The notes: generated by a model not told the origin, from the sequence alone. Shown: positions 44,559-57,236, counted from the first letter of the stretch. The stretch is DNA of 64,000 nt from Forficula auricularia (GCA_024734495.1 JALMQS010000099.1:94909388-94973387), one strand, 5' to 3'. Made by a program: numbers and translations.

Positions 44559-44920
44559 CAGTGAAACCTCAATATAACAAAGCTGAAGGGGATTAGAAAA
44601 TATTCGTTATTACAAGTAATTTGTTACACTGAGGTTAGGTTGGTCTAAGATTCGTTTTAACAAGATAAGGAATGAATTCTTGTTAGATGGATTGGTAGGA
44701 TACGATATGTAAAGGTTATAGGTTGATAAAAAACGTTATACAGAGGTAAATTATACTTTCCATTTATGTTCTGCAATGATTGAAAATTCGTTAAAAAGAG
44801 ATTTTTAACAAAAAGTATTCCAAATGTAAAAGTATATTTTGCATTAACTCTTACGGGCAGTTTTAGGGGATTTCGAAGAATTTGTTAATTCGAGAAAATC
44901 GTTATATTGAGGTTTCACTG
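44559..44920. mobile_element. pogo/Tigger-like MITE, 362 bp
   Basis: TIRs CAGTGAAACCTCAATATAAC and its inverted partner (GTTATATTGAGGTTTCACTG), with TA on each side (44557-44558, 44921-44922). CAGTGAAACCTC is close to the remembered terminus of Tigger/pogo elements. No transposase. Confidence 0.88.
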
Positions 44921-44922
44921 TA

Positions 44923-46422
44923 TTTTAAATAAATTTAAATCTTAGTTAATTACATTTTACTAGGCTCCCTTTTAGACCTTAAGCATTGTTGTTTCCAGTC
45001 TTTTGTATTGATGAAACAACTTAATAATTTCAACTTATTATGGATATTTCAAAACATAGTAAATTTTGTTATGGTTTCAATTCGTTCGTTTACCTTTCTT
45101 GAGCTGTGGTTGTCATATCAACACCTTTTCCTGATCATCTTTCAACGTCTCGTGTTTTGCACATATCCCGAATGATCGGATTACTGATCTTGTTCCTTCA
45201 AGTTTTCACTGCTACAATCCTTAAGATTTCCGTACCGACCTTACTAAGATTCCCTCTGAGATATTCGTTTCTATGCGAGTTTAACTTCTCATGCCCCATG
45301 ATGGTTTGATGCATGTTTGAATGAAATTTAACCTGATTCATATAAAAGGGTAATAACCTATGTAGAATATAAACTTTCATGTCAAGCTCAATGAATTTTA
45401 TTTTATTTAACGTTTACCTTAAATGGATATTCAAATATAAATATCTGATATTGATTATTGTATTCAGAGGGCTTTAAAATGAGGATTTCTATTGAAAATG
45501 CGAATTTTTATTTCTAGAGCTCTGTAAAAAAGCCCTTAAATTACAAGAATGGGTTAGTCATAAGAAATTTTGAAAACCAGAGAGCATCTTCCCCAAATAC
45601 CTGGCGTAACCTTTTAGGCCTAGTTTAAATTCGTAAAGCAAAATTGAACGAATTGAGCTCCGTCGTTAATATTTTTTTCAGACACTGAATATCAACTAGA
45701 TTAAGTTTGAATAACCTTATTTACAAACAAAACAAATTTGAAATAAGATTTAATTGACTTAACAGTATAATAATCAGAAGCATAGCCCCCGCAAAGGGGG
45801 GTCAAAGTGCACCTGTGGTTTATGGGCCCTGGCGCCGCAGTTTTTTAAAGGGGGTATGTTAGAAAAAAATGCCTAGAGTGACCAACTGTTTCCACTTCAT
45901 AAAAAAAACTTATTACATAATTAGGGGCCCGCTTCAGATTTTGGGTCCCGGGCCCGAAATTCCATCTGGTGGCCATGATTAGAAGTGTATAAACAAAAGA
46001 TTAAAAGAAAAACGAGTAAACTACAGCGGCAACTGGTAGTTTTTTTTTGCTTTCCTTATTGCTCCCTTATGAGATTGTTGTGATTATTTTTAGAGTTCTA
46101 AAAATATGTAATATCTATATGTGTTGCCTGTTTTTCATTTTACTTCTTTTTCTCTTTTTCTTCTTTATTATAATTTTTTTCTAATTCATTCTCTTTAATT
46201 TATTTCTCTAGTTGTTTCATCATTTGTCTCAGGCCCTAGTCCGCGAAATTGTGAAAAAAATCTTCTGATTACTCTAACTCCGATGTTTTTAAAGTAAAGA
46301 ACATTTTTCAAAAATTTTCTTTACTTTATTTAATATGTTTCACCAAGAACCTACACCATTCTCCCTTAACAAAATCCGATGTTTTTTGTTTTTCTTCCAT
46401 TTTATTATTGATTGTACTATTT
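44923..46422. other. Mostly AT-rich; GC-rich transposon-like piece at 45780-45970
   Basis: The piece has GCAAAGGGGGGTCAAAG, GGGCCCTGGCGCCGCAG and AGATTTTGGGTCCCGGGCCC, which look like hAT-type remnants but have no partner here. Open frames at 45106-45380 on both strands have no motif. Confidence 0.35.
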
Positions 46423-46680
46423 CAGAAGTGCCCACAGGGTGGTTAAGACGCAGATTGCGTCATTGACATTTCTGTAGGGGGGAGGGTTGAAAACTGTTCC
46501 AAAATTAGCATTATATGCTAAAAATAAAAACGATCAAGTTAATAACTTCAACAAAATGTAATAAAAACTTCTTATAATTCTTTAGAAGTGAATAAAATAA
46601 AAAAAGGGGGGGGGGGGTTACTTTTAAAGAAAATGTGGGTGGGTAAGTCATGAAGCTAGGTGGGGAGATGGGCACCCCTG
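46423..46680. mobile_element. hAT-like MITE, 258 bp
   Basis: The left end CAGAAGTGCCCACAGGGTGG and right end complement CAGGGGTGCCCATCTCCCCA are imperfect TIRs of hAT type. CTATTT sits directly outside both ends, so only 6 bp of a duplication are visible. It contains a G12 run. Confidence 0.65.
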
Positions 46681-47317
46681 CTATTTAAACACAGAAAAGT
46701 TTAAAAGTAAGAATATCATTTGCTACTTAACCTTATTACATATTACTATTACTACCTTAAATATTATTTCTATGACCTCATTTCAATGTTTTCTCTTTGC
46801 AATAATTTCATGTCATGTTCAAAAAGTAAAATATCTCGCTTAGCGTAATGCATAATTAGATAATAGGCTATTTTGGACATGAAATGAATTCAGCTCACTT
46901 ACCATATGTGAATATGTACATTCACTTAGAATGTTTCGATAAGATTTTTTTAAATAGAGAACAAAAATTGCAAATTTCTCTTTTAATGAATCTATAATAG
47001 CATTTGTTTCGTAAGGTTACAAACAATTTACCAAAAATATTAGGATTCTAGGAACATTTCAATGAATACTTTAATTAATTTAATTATTCAATTGTGTAAG
47101 AAGCTAATTAAAATATCTCAGGTGGGGAGAATCTATCTTTCATAATAAAAAAACCAGGCCCTTTATAGAAACAAGGGTTGCAAAAAAAACCCCTGATACT
47201 TTTAATGATTTTGATTGATGTGTTATTCATCGATGGTTGAATGTTATGTAGAATAATAAAAATAGTAAATGAATTTTTTTTAGAGTATTATGTATTTCTT
47301 AAGATCTTTTCACAAAG
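46681..47317. other. AT-rich stretch, nothing recognised
   Basis: No supportable feature. Confidence 0.35.
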
Positions 47318-47981
47318 TTAAATAAACTACCACGGATCTTTGCTAAACTTTATCCAAAGTCATTTGAAATATTAATATGTTTATTTCTTTATTATTAATC
47401 AGATATCACTGACTATTTGAAGTCCACGTTGGCTTAAATTCAAAAATAGCCATCTATTCTCATCTAATACTTGAGGTATAACCATTCTACATTGGATTTT
47501 TGAAGTTGCGATTATTATTGGTAACCATTGCTGAAGACATGGAGGAATCCACTTAAAATCAAAAATAGCCATCGATTCTCATCTAATACTTGAGGAATAA
47601 CAATTCTACATTGAATTTTTAACGCTTATCTCATTATTGGTAACCAGTACTGAAGTCATGGAGATGAAAGAATCAACTTAAAATCAAAAATAGCCATTGA
47701 TTCTCATCTAATACTTGAGGAATAACAATTCTACATTGGATTTTTGATTCTTCTGATCATTATTGGTAACCAGTGCTGAAGACATGTAGAAATCCATTTA
47801 AAATAAAAAATAACGATCGTTTCTTATCTACTACTAGAGGAATAACCTTATTGCATTCCATTTTTGATGTTTTGACTATCAATTGTAACCTCTACTGAAA
47901 ACATACAGAAGAATCGACTTAAAATCAAAAAGAATTTAGTCTATAATACTTTAGCCATGCTTCGCATTGGATAAAGTAAAA
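47318..47981 (-). mobile_element. HLE-1 copy 7, internally deleted
   Basis: Both ends are present: ACTTTATCCAA at 47347-47357, TTGGATAAAGT at 47967-47977 and a decayed 3' hairpin (CCACGGATCTTTGC). Only the 3'-side minisatellite half remains; a deletion joins GAATTTAGTC directly to the 5' terminus, removing the 5' module, microsatellite and middle. Confidence 0.85.
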
Positions 47982-49085
47982 ACGCAAATTTGCTTTTTTT
48001 ATTAAAGTCTTTAATCTGAATTTGATTACTGAGATACGCACTTACATTCAAAATATATATTTGAAAAAATAAATATTTGAATAACTAAAGTGGATAGGTA
48101 TTGAGTATTATGAGAATATCATTGGCCTGCTATTCAAAAAATTCTAACAAAAATTCTAACAAATACTTTATGTGAACGAGAGTAAATCCATTACTGATTT
48201 CCATAAACAAGCATATATTCACTTATATTTTTCACACAGTTTACAAAATGTTTAAAAAATTTCACTTTCTCTAAAGATGATGTTTGACGATTTCTTCATT
48301 TCTGAAAAATATAAATTTGTCTATATAATTAAAATTATTGCCTAATGAATTAAAGGTATACAAATAAATGGTAATATACACTAATTAGCGTGTAAATTTA
48401 TTATTACCTATTAAAAATGATATTTTTCATATCTAATTGTTCGAAATGTTTTACCGAAAAATTATATATTAATAAATTAGCCAATAGATTGTAGGCATAT
48501 TTATTAATTCAATATGTATTCTTCAAAACCAAATTAGAGTTTATATAATAAACGGGTTTTATGAAAAATTTTTTCTATGCAATCAAGAGAGTAAAAAAAT
48601 ACATGATTTATATTAAAATCTTTTTAGTTAATATCAAGAAACAGAAATAAATCGTGATTATTAATTACTTAATAATGTTTAAGTCATCGAAAATAAATAA
48701 ATACAAATTGTATAACATTTTTTATTGAAAAAATATGTATAAATTTAATATAATGAATTATATGATAAGTACCGTACTTTATAAAATTTAGATACAGTCT
48801 AAATTTTGTTGGTTCATTGGATAATTTAAAAGTGCATATAAATTTTTTTATGGGTTGAAATTAAAAAATTATAAATTATTAACACTGTTTTTTTTTTTAA
48901 TAACTATATATAAAATACATATAAAAAATAGATATCTTTTATCTCATTGATATACCTTTGCCCTTTCTGAGAGAGTTTCGAGGGATAAACTTAGGAAGAG
49001 AAATTTTGAACAGGACGGAATTCATAAAATATTTCGTAGAACTGCCTGGAAATATCCTGTCGAATTTGTAAAGAGATTTAATTTT
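47982..49085. other. AT-rich stretch, nothing recognised
   Basis: No supportable feature. Confidence 0.4.
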
Positions 49086-49235
49086 TGATTTTGAAGCGAA
49101 GCTTTTATTCGGACGTTCTGGGGCTCGCCGCCCCGGACACTCTATCCGAGCTAACCGTCAGATTTTAAAATCGTAACACGAGTGGTGCGTGCGCACTGTC
49201 CCCCAACCTCAGTAGGCGTGGTCTGATGTCACACT
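49086..49235 (+). promoter_or_regulatory. GC-rich leader of the Helentron-type endonuclease relic
   Basis: Contains GAAGCGAAGCTTTTATTCGG, the hairpin GGGGCTCGCCGCCCC and GTGCGTGCGCACTGTCCCCC. GAAGCGAAGCTTT recurs after the endonuclease at about 50895. It could be conserved non-coding sequence of the parent element. Confidence 0.4.
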
Positions 49236-49690
49236 TTGGTCAGACGAGGCATGGCTTTCGTCACTTTTAATGTTCAAAGTATCAGAGCACATGCCATGGA
49301 TCTTACAGATTCTATAATCAGCAATAGTAATATTTTACTCTTATCTGAAACAAGAATGTTGAACAATGAAACGATAAGTGTCCCGAATTTTAATTGTGTA
49401 GCTCAGTTCCAAAGACAGAATTATAGGTCTGGAGGAGTTGCTATTTTACAACATCAAAACGATAATACAAACTTCATTACACGTAATATGTCTTTACAAT
49501 TCAGAAGGAACGAACTGAATGAAGTTCATGCAGAATTTTCAGATATTGGAGAGATATGTTCTTCTCATTTAGCAATGCAAGATGGACAAACTCTAGTTCT
49601 GATAGCAATTTATATATCTCCTGGACATAGCGTTAAAGATATAATAAATTTCATTGCAAGATCACTAATGATTTATTCGGAATATGGATC
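49236..49690 (+). pseudogene. Helentron-type endonuclease domain, N-terminal part
   Basis: About 150 residues of an endonuclease-exonuclease-phosphatase fold: MAFVTFNVQSIRAHA (first strand with N), LLLSETRML (catalytic E), FNCVAQFQRQNYRSGGVAIL and LIAIYISPGHSVKDII. Sequences of this type occur as the C-terminal endonuclease of Helentron replicase proteins; the helicase that should precede it is absent. The methionine at 49251 fits MAFVTFN, so the frame's earlier start is not meaningful. The gene is interrupted at 49690 by a LINE and continues at 50404. Confidence 0.7.
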
Positions 49691-50400
49691 AAAATTTATC
49701 CATGTTGGGCGTACTCTGTCGCATCTGACCTGTCTTGGAATGAACACATCTCCTCTGTGGCGAAATCTGCAGCAAGGAAGATTGGCTTCTTATTCAGGTC
49801 CAAGCAATTTTACAAACCCCCACAACTTCTCACCATCTACAAGGCCCAAATCCGCCCCTGTCTCGAATACGGCTCTCATCTGTGGAGAGGAGCCTCAAAA
49901 TATTCTCTTGCTACCCTTGATGCAATTCAGAAACGAGCCGTCAGGCTAATTGACGATTCTACCCTCACCGACTCCCTCGACTCGCTGGCTCATCGAAGAG
50001 ATGTCTCCGCCCTTTCCTTTTCTATAGATACTATCACGGCAGGTGCTCTGATGAGATAAAATCAATAATTCCCCCCAAAGCATGCTTTGCACGCAGCACA
50101 CGTTTTGCCGACTCCCAACACTCTTTCGCGGTCAAATTAGAAAAGTGCCGGACCACTTCATTCGCGAATTCATATATCCCCATGACTTCAAGGAACTGGA
50201 ACTCTCTCCCAGCCTCTATCTTTCCCGGCACCTATGATCTTCAAACCTTCAAAACCAGGGTGCATAGACACCTACGTCTACACCCTCTCACTTAAACAAC
50301 TTTCCCTTCTCTTCGGTAATGCAAGGGTCTTTCGAGATCCATAGGGGCTACATCTTTACTGGTGCACCCCTTCTTGCATTCGATTGCATTAAAAAAAAAA
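49691..50400 (+). mobile_element. CR1-like LINE inserted in the endonuclease gene
   Basis: 5'-truncated LINE fragment with about 200 residues of RT C-terminus, 3' UTR (GGGGCTACATCTTTACTGGT, GTGCACCCCTTCTTGCATTC) and an A14 tail at about 50390-50403. CGGAA (left, 49677-49681) and CGGGAA (right) may be a short, damaged target duplication. Confidence 0.8.
49697..50295 (+). pseudogene. CR1-like LINE reverse transcriptase C-terminus, frameshifted
   Basis: The frame from about 49757 gives AKSAARKIGFLFRSKQFY, IYKAQIRPCLEYGSHLWRGA and LAHRRDVSALSF, then a frameshift near 50019. The next frame continues YRYYHGRCSDEIKSIIP, FAVKLEKCRTTSFANSYIPM and SRNWNSLPASIFPGTYDLQT to a stop at about 50293. It aligns along its whole length with the ORF at 30397-31134. 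Confidence 0.8.
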
Positions 50401-50403
50401 AAA

Positions 50404-50712
50404 ACGGGAAGTAATGAACATACTATGCCAATTATTTTAGGTGGAGATTTTAATTGCAATTTTAAGGATGAGAAATCTAGGCCATTGGTTGGATTTCCTT
50501 ACAGACAAATTCTAATTTAAAGATGAATAATGATCCAAACTCTGCGACAACTCAAAACAGGAACAACTATAGATGCAATATTTACAAGATTCATTGAAAA
50601 AATTCAATCAAAAACTTTTCTATCATATTTGAGTTACCATCATCCAATAGTTACTTTCGTACCATATAACAATGAGAATAGTGGTGTACAAATAATCTTA
50701 AAGTACTTATGA
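50404..50712 (+). pseudogene. Helentron-type endonuclease domain, C-terminal part
   Basis: Resumes in frame as GSNEHTMPIILGGDFNCNF, with the GDFN catalytic motif of the endonuclease fold. After a frameshift/stop near 50517 it continues as TTIDAIFTRF and SYLSYHHPIVTFV, the expected SxHxP-type end (YHHPIV carries the catalytic histidine). So the domain was complete before the LINE insertion and later decay. Confidence 0.75.
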
Positions 50713-51149
50713 TGAACATACAGATAATAATGCTTTGAGAATTATTCGATAATTTTATGTTTAAACTTTGTACATATAATACATAATATATGAATGCAAT
50801 AAATTTTATTATGCAAAAATTGCAGGATTCAAATTATTTTCTTATTTGTATTACTTGAAGGATAAAAAAAGTGCCGTCTAGGGACGCCCGAAAGAAGCGA
50901 AGCTTTATAATATAAAGCGAAGGAACTAAGCGTTCAAAAAAATTAAGACTTGAGAAAAGCAAAGCCTTGAGGGATGAAAAAAATAAAGACTTGAGAAAAT
51001 AAAAAAAATAAAACTGATAACTTGGGAAAATAAAAAAATGAATACATTAAAAATAAAAGACGCGCCCAAAAACGCAAGGCTACAGCGGAGCTCTCTTCAC
51101 GATTAGAACAAAAAAATAGTGTAGTAAATTGTTTGTATTATTATATAGT
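50713..51149 (+). other. Possible 3' flank of the Helentron relic
   Basis: GGGACGCCCGAAAGAAGCGA, the near-palindrome AGCTTTATAATATAAAGC (about 50901-50918) and several variants of AAAATTAAGACTTGAG. The GAAGCGAAGCTTT word links it to the leader at 49096. No ends defined. Confidence 0.35.
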
Positions 51150-51884
51150 ACATGGAGTGCACCGAGCGATGCTCGGTAACTTCTTCCTTCAGTTAAAACC
51201 TTATTTTAATATTATTTTTAATTTAAAATTCTGATAAAAAGGTCGATTTTTATTTGAGAGCCGTTTTCAAATTAAAAAAAATACAAATATATATAGTATT
51301 CGCCCAATGTACCCCCCCACCCCGCTTGACCCCACTCCCACCACTGCACCCCACCTTCTGCACGTGTTTTGATTCAATCATATGATTCATTTTTATTCAT
51401 CCAATTGTTAATAAATAAAACCTCTCAAAATGTATTGTTTTTTCAGAAAATTGAGACCTGCTTATGCGAAATATATTTTTAAATAAATTCTTGATTATTT
51501 TTTATTTTATTAAATAAATAAAATTCTTTATAAAAACAATTATAAAACGTTTATTAATATTTCTAACGTTTAGGTTGAACAAAATATGTTAAAAACCACA
51601 ATCACAATACTTCTTCAAGGCCTTTGAGAATAAAGGATTTACCCGACCCATTGTCTGCCTGAGCTCAAAAGGAAAAGGGAAACATTTTTTTAAAACCCTA
51701 AGAATGGGATATGTCTACCTGAGAATAATTAATTTGATTACGAAAAAACCCATCAAAAACAATTTTGTCGAAGATGAGACAGTGACAGATCGAATTGTCA
51801 CCCCCAAAACCCCCTAACTCATGAATTTCATCAAAATCGTTAGAGTCATTTTCAAAATAGAACCAAGATACAAATATATAAACA

Positions 51885-51919
<35 letters not shown>

Positions 51920-51955
51920 AACAAATATACAATTTTTGCTCGTTTAATAAGAGTA
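51150..51955 (+). mobile_element. Hairpin repeat (ACCGAGCGATGCTCGGT), copy 1
   Basis: Starts with ACCGAGC-GAT-GCTCGGT (51161-51177), then TAACTTCTTCCTTCAGTTAA, an AT-rich body, (AT)n at 51887-51912, and ends near TTTTTGCTCGTTTAATAAGA. The same start occurs in decayed form at 56578. No coding. Confidence 0.6.
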
Positions 51956-52097
51956 GATTAAAATATACTCCTACGATATGATTTATTATTCATAAGCATT
52001 TATTATTATTATTATTCTATAGAAAATACATTTCACTTATTCATCCAGCCTAGCTGGATCCTGCATCTTTCATCAATATCTATAGGTATAATAAATT
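51956..52097. other. Short AT-rich spacer
   Basis: Nothing recognised. Confidence 0.3.
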
Positions 52098-52546
52098 AGC
52101 CGGTCAAGTGCAAACAGGGCCGCCTAACAAGAGAGTTCTTATTTGTCGTTGATAAGGAAAGAATTAAGAACTTCGTGAATTTTTTTTATAATTTTAAGTT
52201 TAGCCATTTCTAAGCGCCGGCTGGTATAACAATAATGTAAAAACGAAGCTCTCTCACATTTAAAGCGAAATAAATTAAAAAGCCTAATTATCGTTAGAGA
52301 TCTTTACAAGGATATTTTACATGCCATGATAAGAAAATATCTTATATTTTGATCCCTCCGAAAAATTCGACCATCTCCAAATTAACAATCGATTCATACA
52401 ATATTTAATTTGGGGGTAATACTACATATAAGTTCTAAATCATTGAATTTCTATCTTTGGTATTTAGTTTATGAGATACAACTCTGACAGACGACATTGT
52501 AGCGACACTAATAGGGTCCCGTTTTACTTTTGAACAGAACCCTAAA
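52098..52546 (-). repeat. AGGGTTCCG-family repeat, long copy
   Basis: On the minus strand: TTTTTAGGGTTCTGTTC, ACGGGACCCTATTAGTGTCG, TGTCTGTCAGAG, and ends CACTTGACCGGCTAA. Aligns with 55045-55445 over its length (shared CATTTCTAARCGC, GCTCTCTCACA, GAGATCT). Confidence 0.65.
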
Positions 52547-55044
52547 AATTGAAATTCATTATTTCAGTAAAATTGAAATATATTCTTTGAATTAAAAATT
52601 AAAAATTAATTTGAAATTATATTTATAATTGGAAATATATTATTGAATAGATTAGTAGAATCGACTTCCCAAGTTATTTATTGCGGATAATTATATAATA
52701 CCGTGCCTAAGAGAATACCGTTTCAAGACCTTGACTTAAACATATCAGTCGTAATTTAAGAGAGACTTTTTGTTGTTTATTCTGATTTCATAGTTTAAAT
52801 TTTTTTGACATTTTCGTACATGTATTGAATTTTTATTTATTCCATCGTGAGAATGAAGCTATCTAAAAGTTATAAGTCAGAAGCCATAACAATCATAATG
52901 CTAGATACTTTCCTACTAATGTTTTCTAGCAAGAGTTATTCTAATAATTTCTCAATTATAAGATTTCTAAAATTCCTAAGCAATCATGGTGTTGATAGGT
53001 AGGTATATTTATTGTCACTCGACTACAATTCAAGCGGAATATTGTAAAACTACTGAAAAATGTAGTTATTAAGTATTTTATTGCTATATATTTACGTTTA
53101 ATTTTTGATCTTTTATACGAATATTTTTTAAAAATAATTAAAAATCTGTTTTAATAAATAAATGACATTAATTTAAAGATAGTTTTATGTAAAACATTTC
53201 TATAATACTTTTTTATATGTTTAGTAAACATTCTTGGGTGATGACTTGGCTCTTATATAATTAATTCTTTATATTATCTTGCAATATGTCTGTAAGGTTT
53301 TAACGTAACATAATTTTCTTTAACTAATGTTTAATTTATTATTTATCCATGAAAAAATTTACATCTGTCTGATATTTACATTACCCCGTCTGTATCATTC
53401 AAAAATAAAGATTATTCTAATAAATAAATTGAGAGGAAAAGTGAACACTTTTTCAAAACTAGTCTTGGAAATTTAGAGATTTATTCGTCTGCAAACAGTT
53501 TGAGCTAGAAATCCTGCATAAAGATGCATCTTATCAATACAAACTCTTGTGAGAAATTTCAGATTATACATACGTTCAAGGGCATTTTTTTAAATTTGAT
53601 TTCCAAGACGATATTATGAAGCCAAAAAGTCCAAAATCTAACCAGTTCTGGAAATATAAACATTTTGGCACCAGAAAATATTTTATACGAGTACGACCTC
53701 CCCTTTTTGAGTTATATTGGATATTTCAGGCAGAGAGACTGAAAAAAATGCTTAAAATGCTTAATCTCTAAATTTAATTTCTAATATGAAAAGTAAAAAT
53801 TGAAAATTTTTAAATGGATTTAGTACTCCGGCATAGCTCTCTGAGAGTTAGCTAGACTAGACACTTCCTTTTTAAATTGACCATATTATAAACTTTTGGA
53901 TAATAATATCTGTATTGAAAATAAGAAATTACTGCTGATATGTCTAGATAATTTGGAAAAAGACATGATAAAACTATGGATGATGAAAAGAAGCCTAGCT
54001 GGAAACAGGAGAAAGTGAGAGTGGTGTGAAACCGAACCATCGAAAGTGGCGATGTAGGTTAGCGAAGTTGGTTTAGCTGACGACTGTCTTATCGGACGGA
54101 CAGGTGTCCTGTCCCGTTAAACGTTCTACGGCGGTCTCAAGGCCCGACTCAAGGACTACGCCGCTGAGATCCATCAGGAAGCATCCACGGAAGTGCATCT
54201 CTCTTTTGATGATTAACCATCGTGACTGGCATAGAGTGACTAACTAACGGAGAAATTACCAATAAATAATAATTGAAAAATTGCTATTCATAAAACAATT
54301 TTATCATAAAGAATAATATAAGAAATAATTTTAAGAAGAAAGTCTTTGTAGTTTAGAAACGCATCCTGGAAAGAAAAGTGGGGAATTTCTGTACAGTACA
54401 TGATGTTTCATCTCAACCCATCATAACTCTTAACTATTATTATGCACACAAGTGAGAATATTTCTATAAACAGGGGTTACACATTAAACATTATTCATTT
54501 GTGGTTGTCCTTCTCAAGAGATGACTAGAAATATTAATTAACACAGGCATAATTGGGGACCAAGGTGCAAGCCATGATTTTAGAACTCCCATGCCATTAC
54601 CCCAATCATAGTATTTTACTGCTGTGTTTACAACATTACAATTATGATTCCATTAGAAATTGGTGGTTCACATAACGTTTTTTAAGTCCCTGTTTAGGTT
54701 AATATTCATACAAAAACTCGGGAATTTCACATTTGGTGACTGATGTTTATTGAAAATAGTAAGTATGCATTTTTTTACTAATCAAGTAATGAATATACAT
54801 TAAACACGTACTCTAAATACTGTTAGTGATTAAAATACGAAATGTATATTACTGAATTAAAGTCTCTGTAATTAAGAAAAGAACGAAATAACAATCCAGA
54901 TTCAATCTATGCTAATTTTAACTGTTGTACAAATCCAGAGTCGAATGTTCTTTCTGATTTAAAATAAGGAGGGGCATATCGTGGGTTCCGTATCTTATAG
55001 CTTTCAAAACACTTGAGATATCAAATTCGTTCTTATATGTCATT
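52547..55044. other. AT-rich, with a GC-rich patch at 54040-54250
   Basis: The patch (TTATCGGACGGACAGGTGTC, AAGGCCCGACTCAAGGACTA) has no ORF longer than tens of codons. It is unassigned and could be an exon or old SINE. Frame 53852-54040 (- strand) has no motif. Confidence 0.3.
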
Positions 55045-55445
55045 GTTAACAAGTAAATAAGGGAATTCTAGGAGTTTTTTCATAATTTTAAGTCAAGCCA
55101 TTTCTAAACGCTTACGATTCAAAAATAATCTAAAAATTGGCTCTTTGGGGCTCTCTCACACAGTCATTTTAAATCAAAATAAATTAAAAAAAATAAGTCT
55201 TATACTTTAAGAGATCTATACAGTAATACTTAATAAACAATGATAAAAAATTATTTCTAACTTCCCAAAAAATCGTTCGAATAAAATTTTAACACGTATT
55301 TTTAGAAAAATTAATAAATACAACTTCTAAATTTCAAGTCTGTATCTTATTTATTATACTAGCTACAATGCTCTGACAGACAGACATATCAGTATAAAGT
55401 GTAGCCCTACTAATAGGGTCTTTTTTAATTTTTAAACGAAACCCT
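55045..55445 (-). repeat. AGGGTTCCG-family repeat, long copy
   Basis: On the minus strand: AGGGTTTCGTTTAAAAATTA, GACCCTATTAGTAGGGCTAC, TGTCTGTCTGTCAGAGC. Second copy 3 kb from, and in the same orientation as, the one at 52098. Confidence 0.65.
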
Positions 55446-55480
55446 GAAATCAGAACGCTACACTTGCGTTCCCAGCATAA

Positions 55481-56836
55481 AGCCCGGTTCACACTAGGCG
55501 TTTTTTGTTGATAGAAATCGAGATGGCTGGGTAGGCTAGATCCGGAGGCTTAAAATGACGTCACTGAGGGCTGGGAAGCTGGCTATCATGTTGGATTTTC
55601 TGATTAGAACATGTTCTATTTTCTCCTGATAGATTGTTTGGAAAATTAGGGAGAGAACCAATCGGAAAGCAGTATTTTATCACGTGGGTGACATGCGCAT
55701 AGTAAACCAATCATGGACTACACCATAGTCTGGGCGGATTGTTCAAACGTTTTTGTTTTCGCCGTTTTTCACAAATTAATAAAAAAGCAATAACTGCAGT
55801 TCCTCTACGATTAATAACCTCTCAAATTATATTATTGCCAGCCATTTTTTTTTTAATTTCAATTTTTAATTTTTTTAATTTCAATTTTAAGTGAACTCAA
55901 GATATTAATTTTCTGGAATATTATTTGTTGACTTTAATGATATACGAAATATTGTGTTAAATTTTGGTTAATTGTTAATGACAAAAATAGTTATATATTA
56001 TTAGTAGTAATTTATCTAAATTAATCTGTCGGATTAGCTTAATATTTATATATGCACGTAAATGTATTTTCTCAAGAGTTTTATGCACATAAATTATATT
56101 CATGTTATGCAATTGAATAACTCTTAATTTATTTTCTCAAAAAACATTTTTTATCCAACTTAAGGACATTCTATAATTATTAAAATTCAATCTTGTAGCA
56201 AGAAATTATTTCGGGTAAGATAATATGATGAAAAAAAATTGTTTTTTCAATGTATTTAATAAATATTTAGACCTGCAGTAATGTATGTATAGAGTTGAGG
56301 TAAAAGTGATGTCAAACACTGGACTCAGTGTGACAAATTGAATATCTTGTAAACAATATGACCAGATGTGGATCGATATTACGGCCACATTACAATAAGG
56401 TCAAATTACTTGTTTTTGTGCCTTTTTTTATTAGAACCAATTTATTATGCTGCTTGGCATCCTAAAATGCTAAGTATATATTAAATTCATGCACTAATCT
56501 GCAATCTACCCTTTGAAAGAATTGTATTAATTTTAATTGAATTTTTTTAATTACTTTTAAAACATATAGCACTTAGTAAACCGGTCTTTGCTCGGTAATT
56601 TTTCGCTTTAGTTAAAAGTGATATATTAATTTTATTTTTAATAATTTGATAATCTTATGTGTATTTTATATATACCTATAAATATAATATATATATCAAA
56701 CAACAAATAGTTGAATAAAAATTTATTATTATCTGAATTACTATTTCATTTTCACACCTTTCCCAAATAAATTTCACAAAACCGTTTTTTTACTTTTTCC
56801 TATATATTATATATATATATATATATATAAATATAT

Positions 56837-56872
<36 letters not shown>

Positions 56873-57084
56873 CTGTTTATATATAAATACACTTTTTGAC
56901 AACTGCTGAGCGATTGTGTGCGCACGCATCTGATCCTGCTTTTAGAATAAATCCAGCTTTACTGCAAATAGCAGAGTGTGAACCCAACAACTAAAAATCT
57001 ATCACGATATCTAGCGGCTGCCAAGCCCTCAAGGAAAGCCATCAAGGCTACCATCAGCAAAAAACGCTTGGTGTGAACCGGGCT
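55481..57084. mobile_element. PIF/Harbinger-like non-autonomous element, 1.6 kb
   Basis: TIRs AGCCCGGTTCACACTAGGCG and AGCCCGGTTCACACCAAGCG (inverted), continuing TTTTTTGYTGAT for about 33 bp. TAA lies directly outside both ends (55478-55480, 57085-57087), the 3 bp target of PIF/Harbinger. The left interior is GC-richer (GATCCGGAGGCTTAAAATGA), the right interior has CCAAGCCCTCAAGGAAAGCC. No transposase. It contains the nested repeat below. Confidence 0.8.
56568..56890 (+). mobile_element. Hairpin repeat copy 2, inside the Harbinger-like element
   Basis: GCACTTAGTAAACCGGTCTTTG, i.e. the decayed hairpin before GCTCGGTAATTTTTCGCTTT, matches the 51160 element (GCTCGGTAACTTCTTCCTT), as does the AGTTAAAA...TTTTATTTTTAATAATTT that follows. 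An (AT)n tract at 56809-56872 corresponds to the one at 51887. Confidence 0.55.
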
Positions 57085-57236
57085 TAACATATCGCTTGAA
57101 CCACGGGTTTTAAGGCGCTATCACAAGCTAAGAAAGTAATTAACATATATTTTTTCACAAATCCGATATAAAAATTATCTTTAAAATTAAAGTATTATTT
57201 GTGAAAACAAATATATAATAACAAAATCAAATTTTT

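Noticed and set aside
45106..45380. Overlapping + and - strand frames as a gene
   Set aside because: No motif, similar length on both strands, and no splice or start context.
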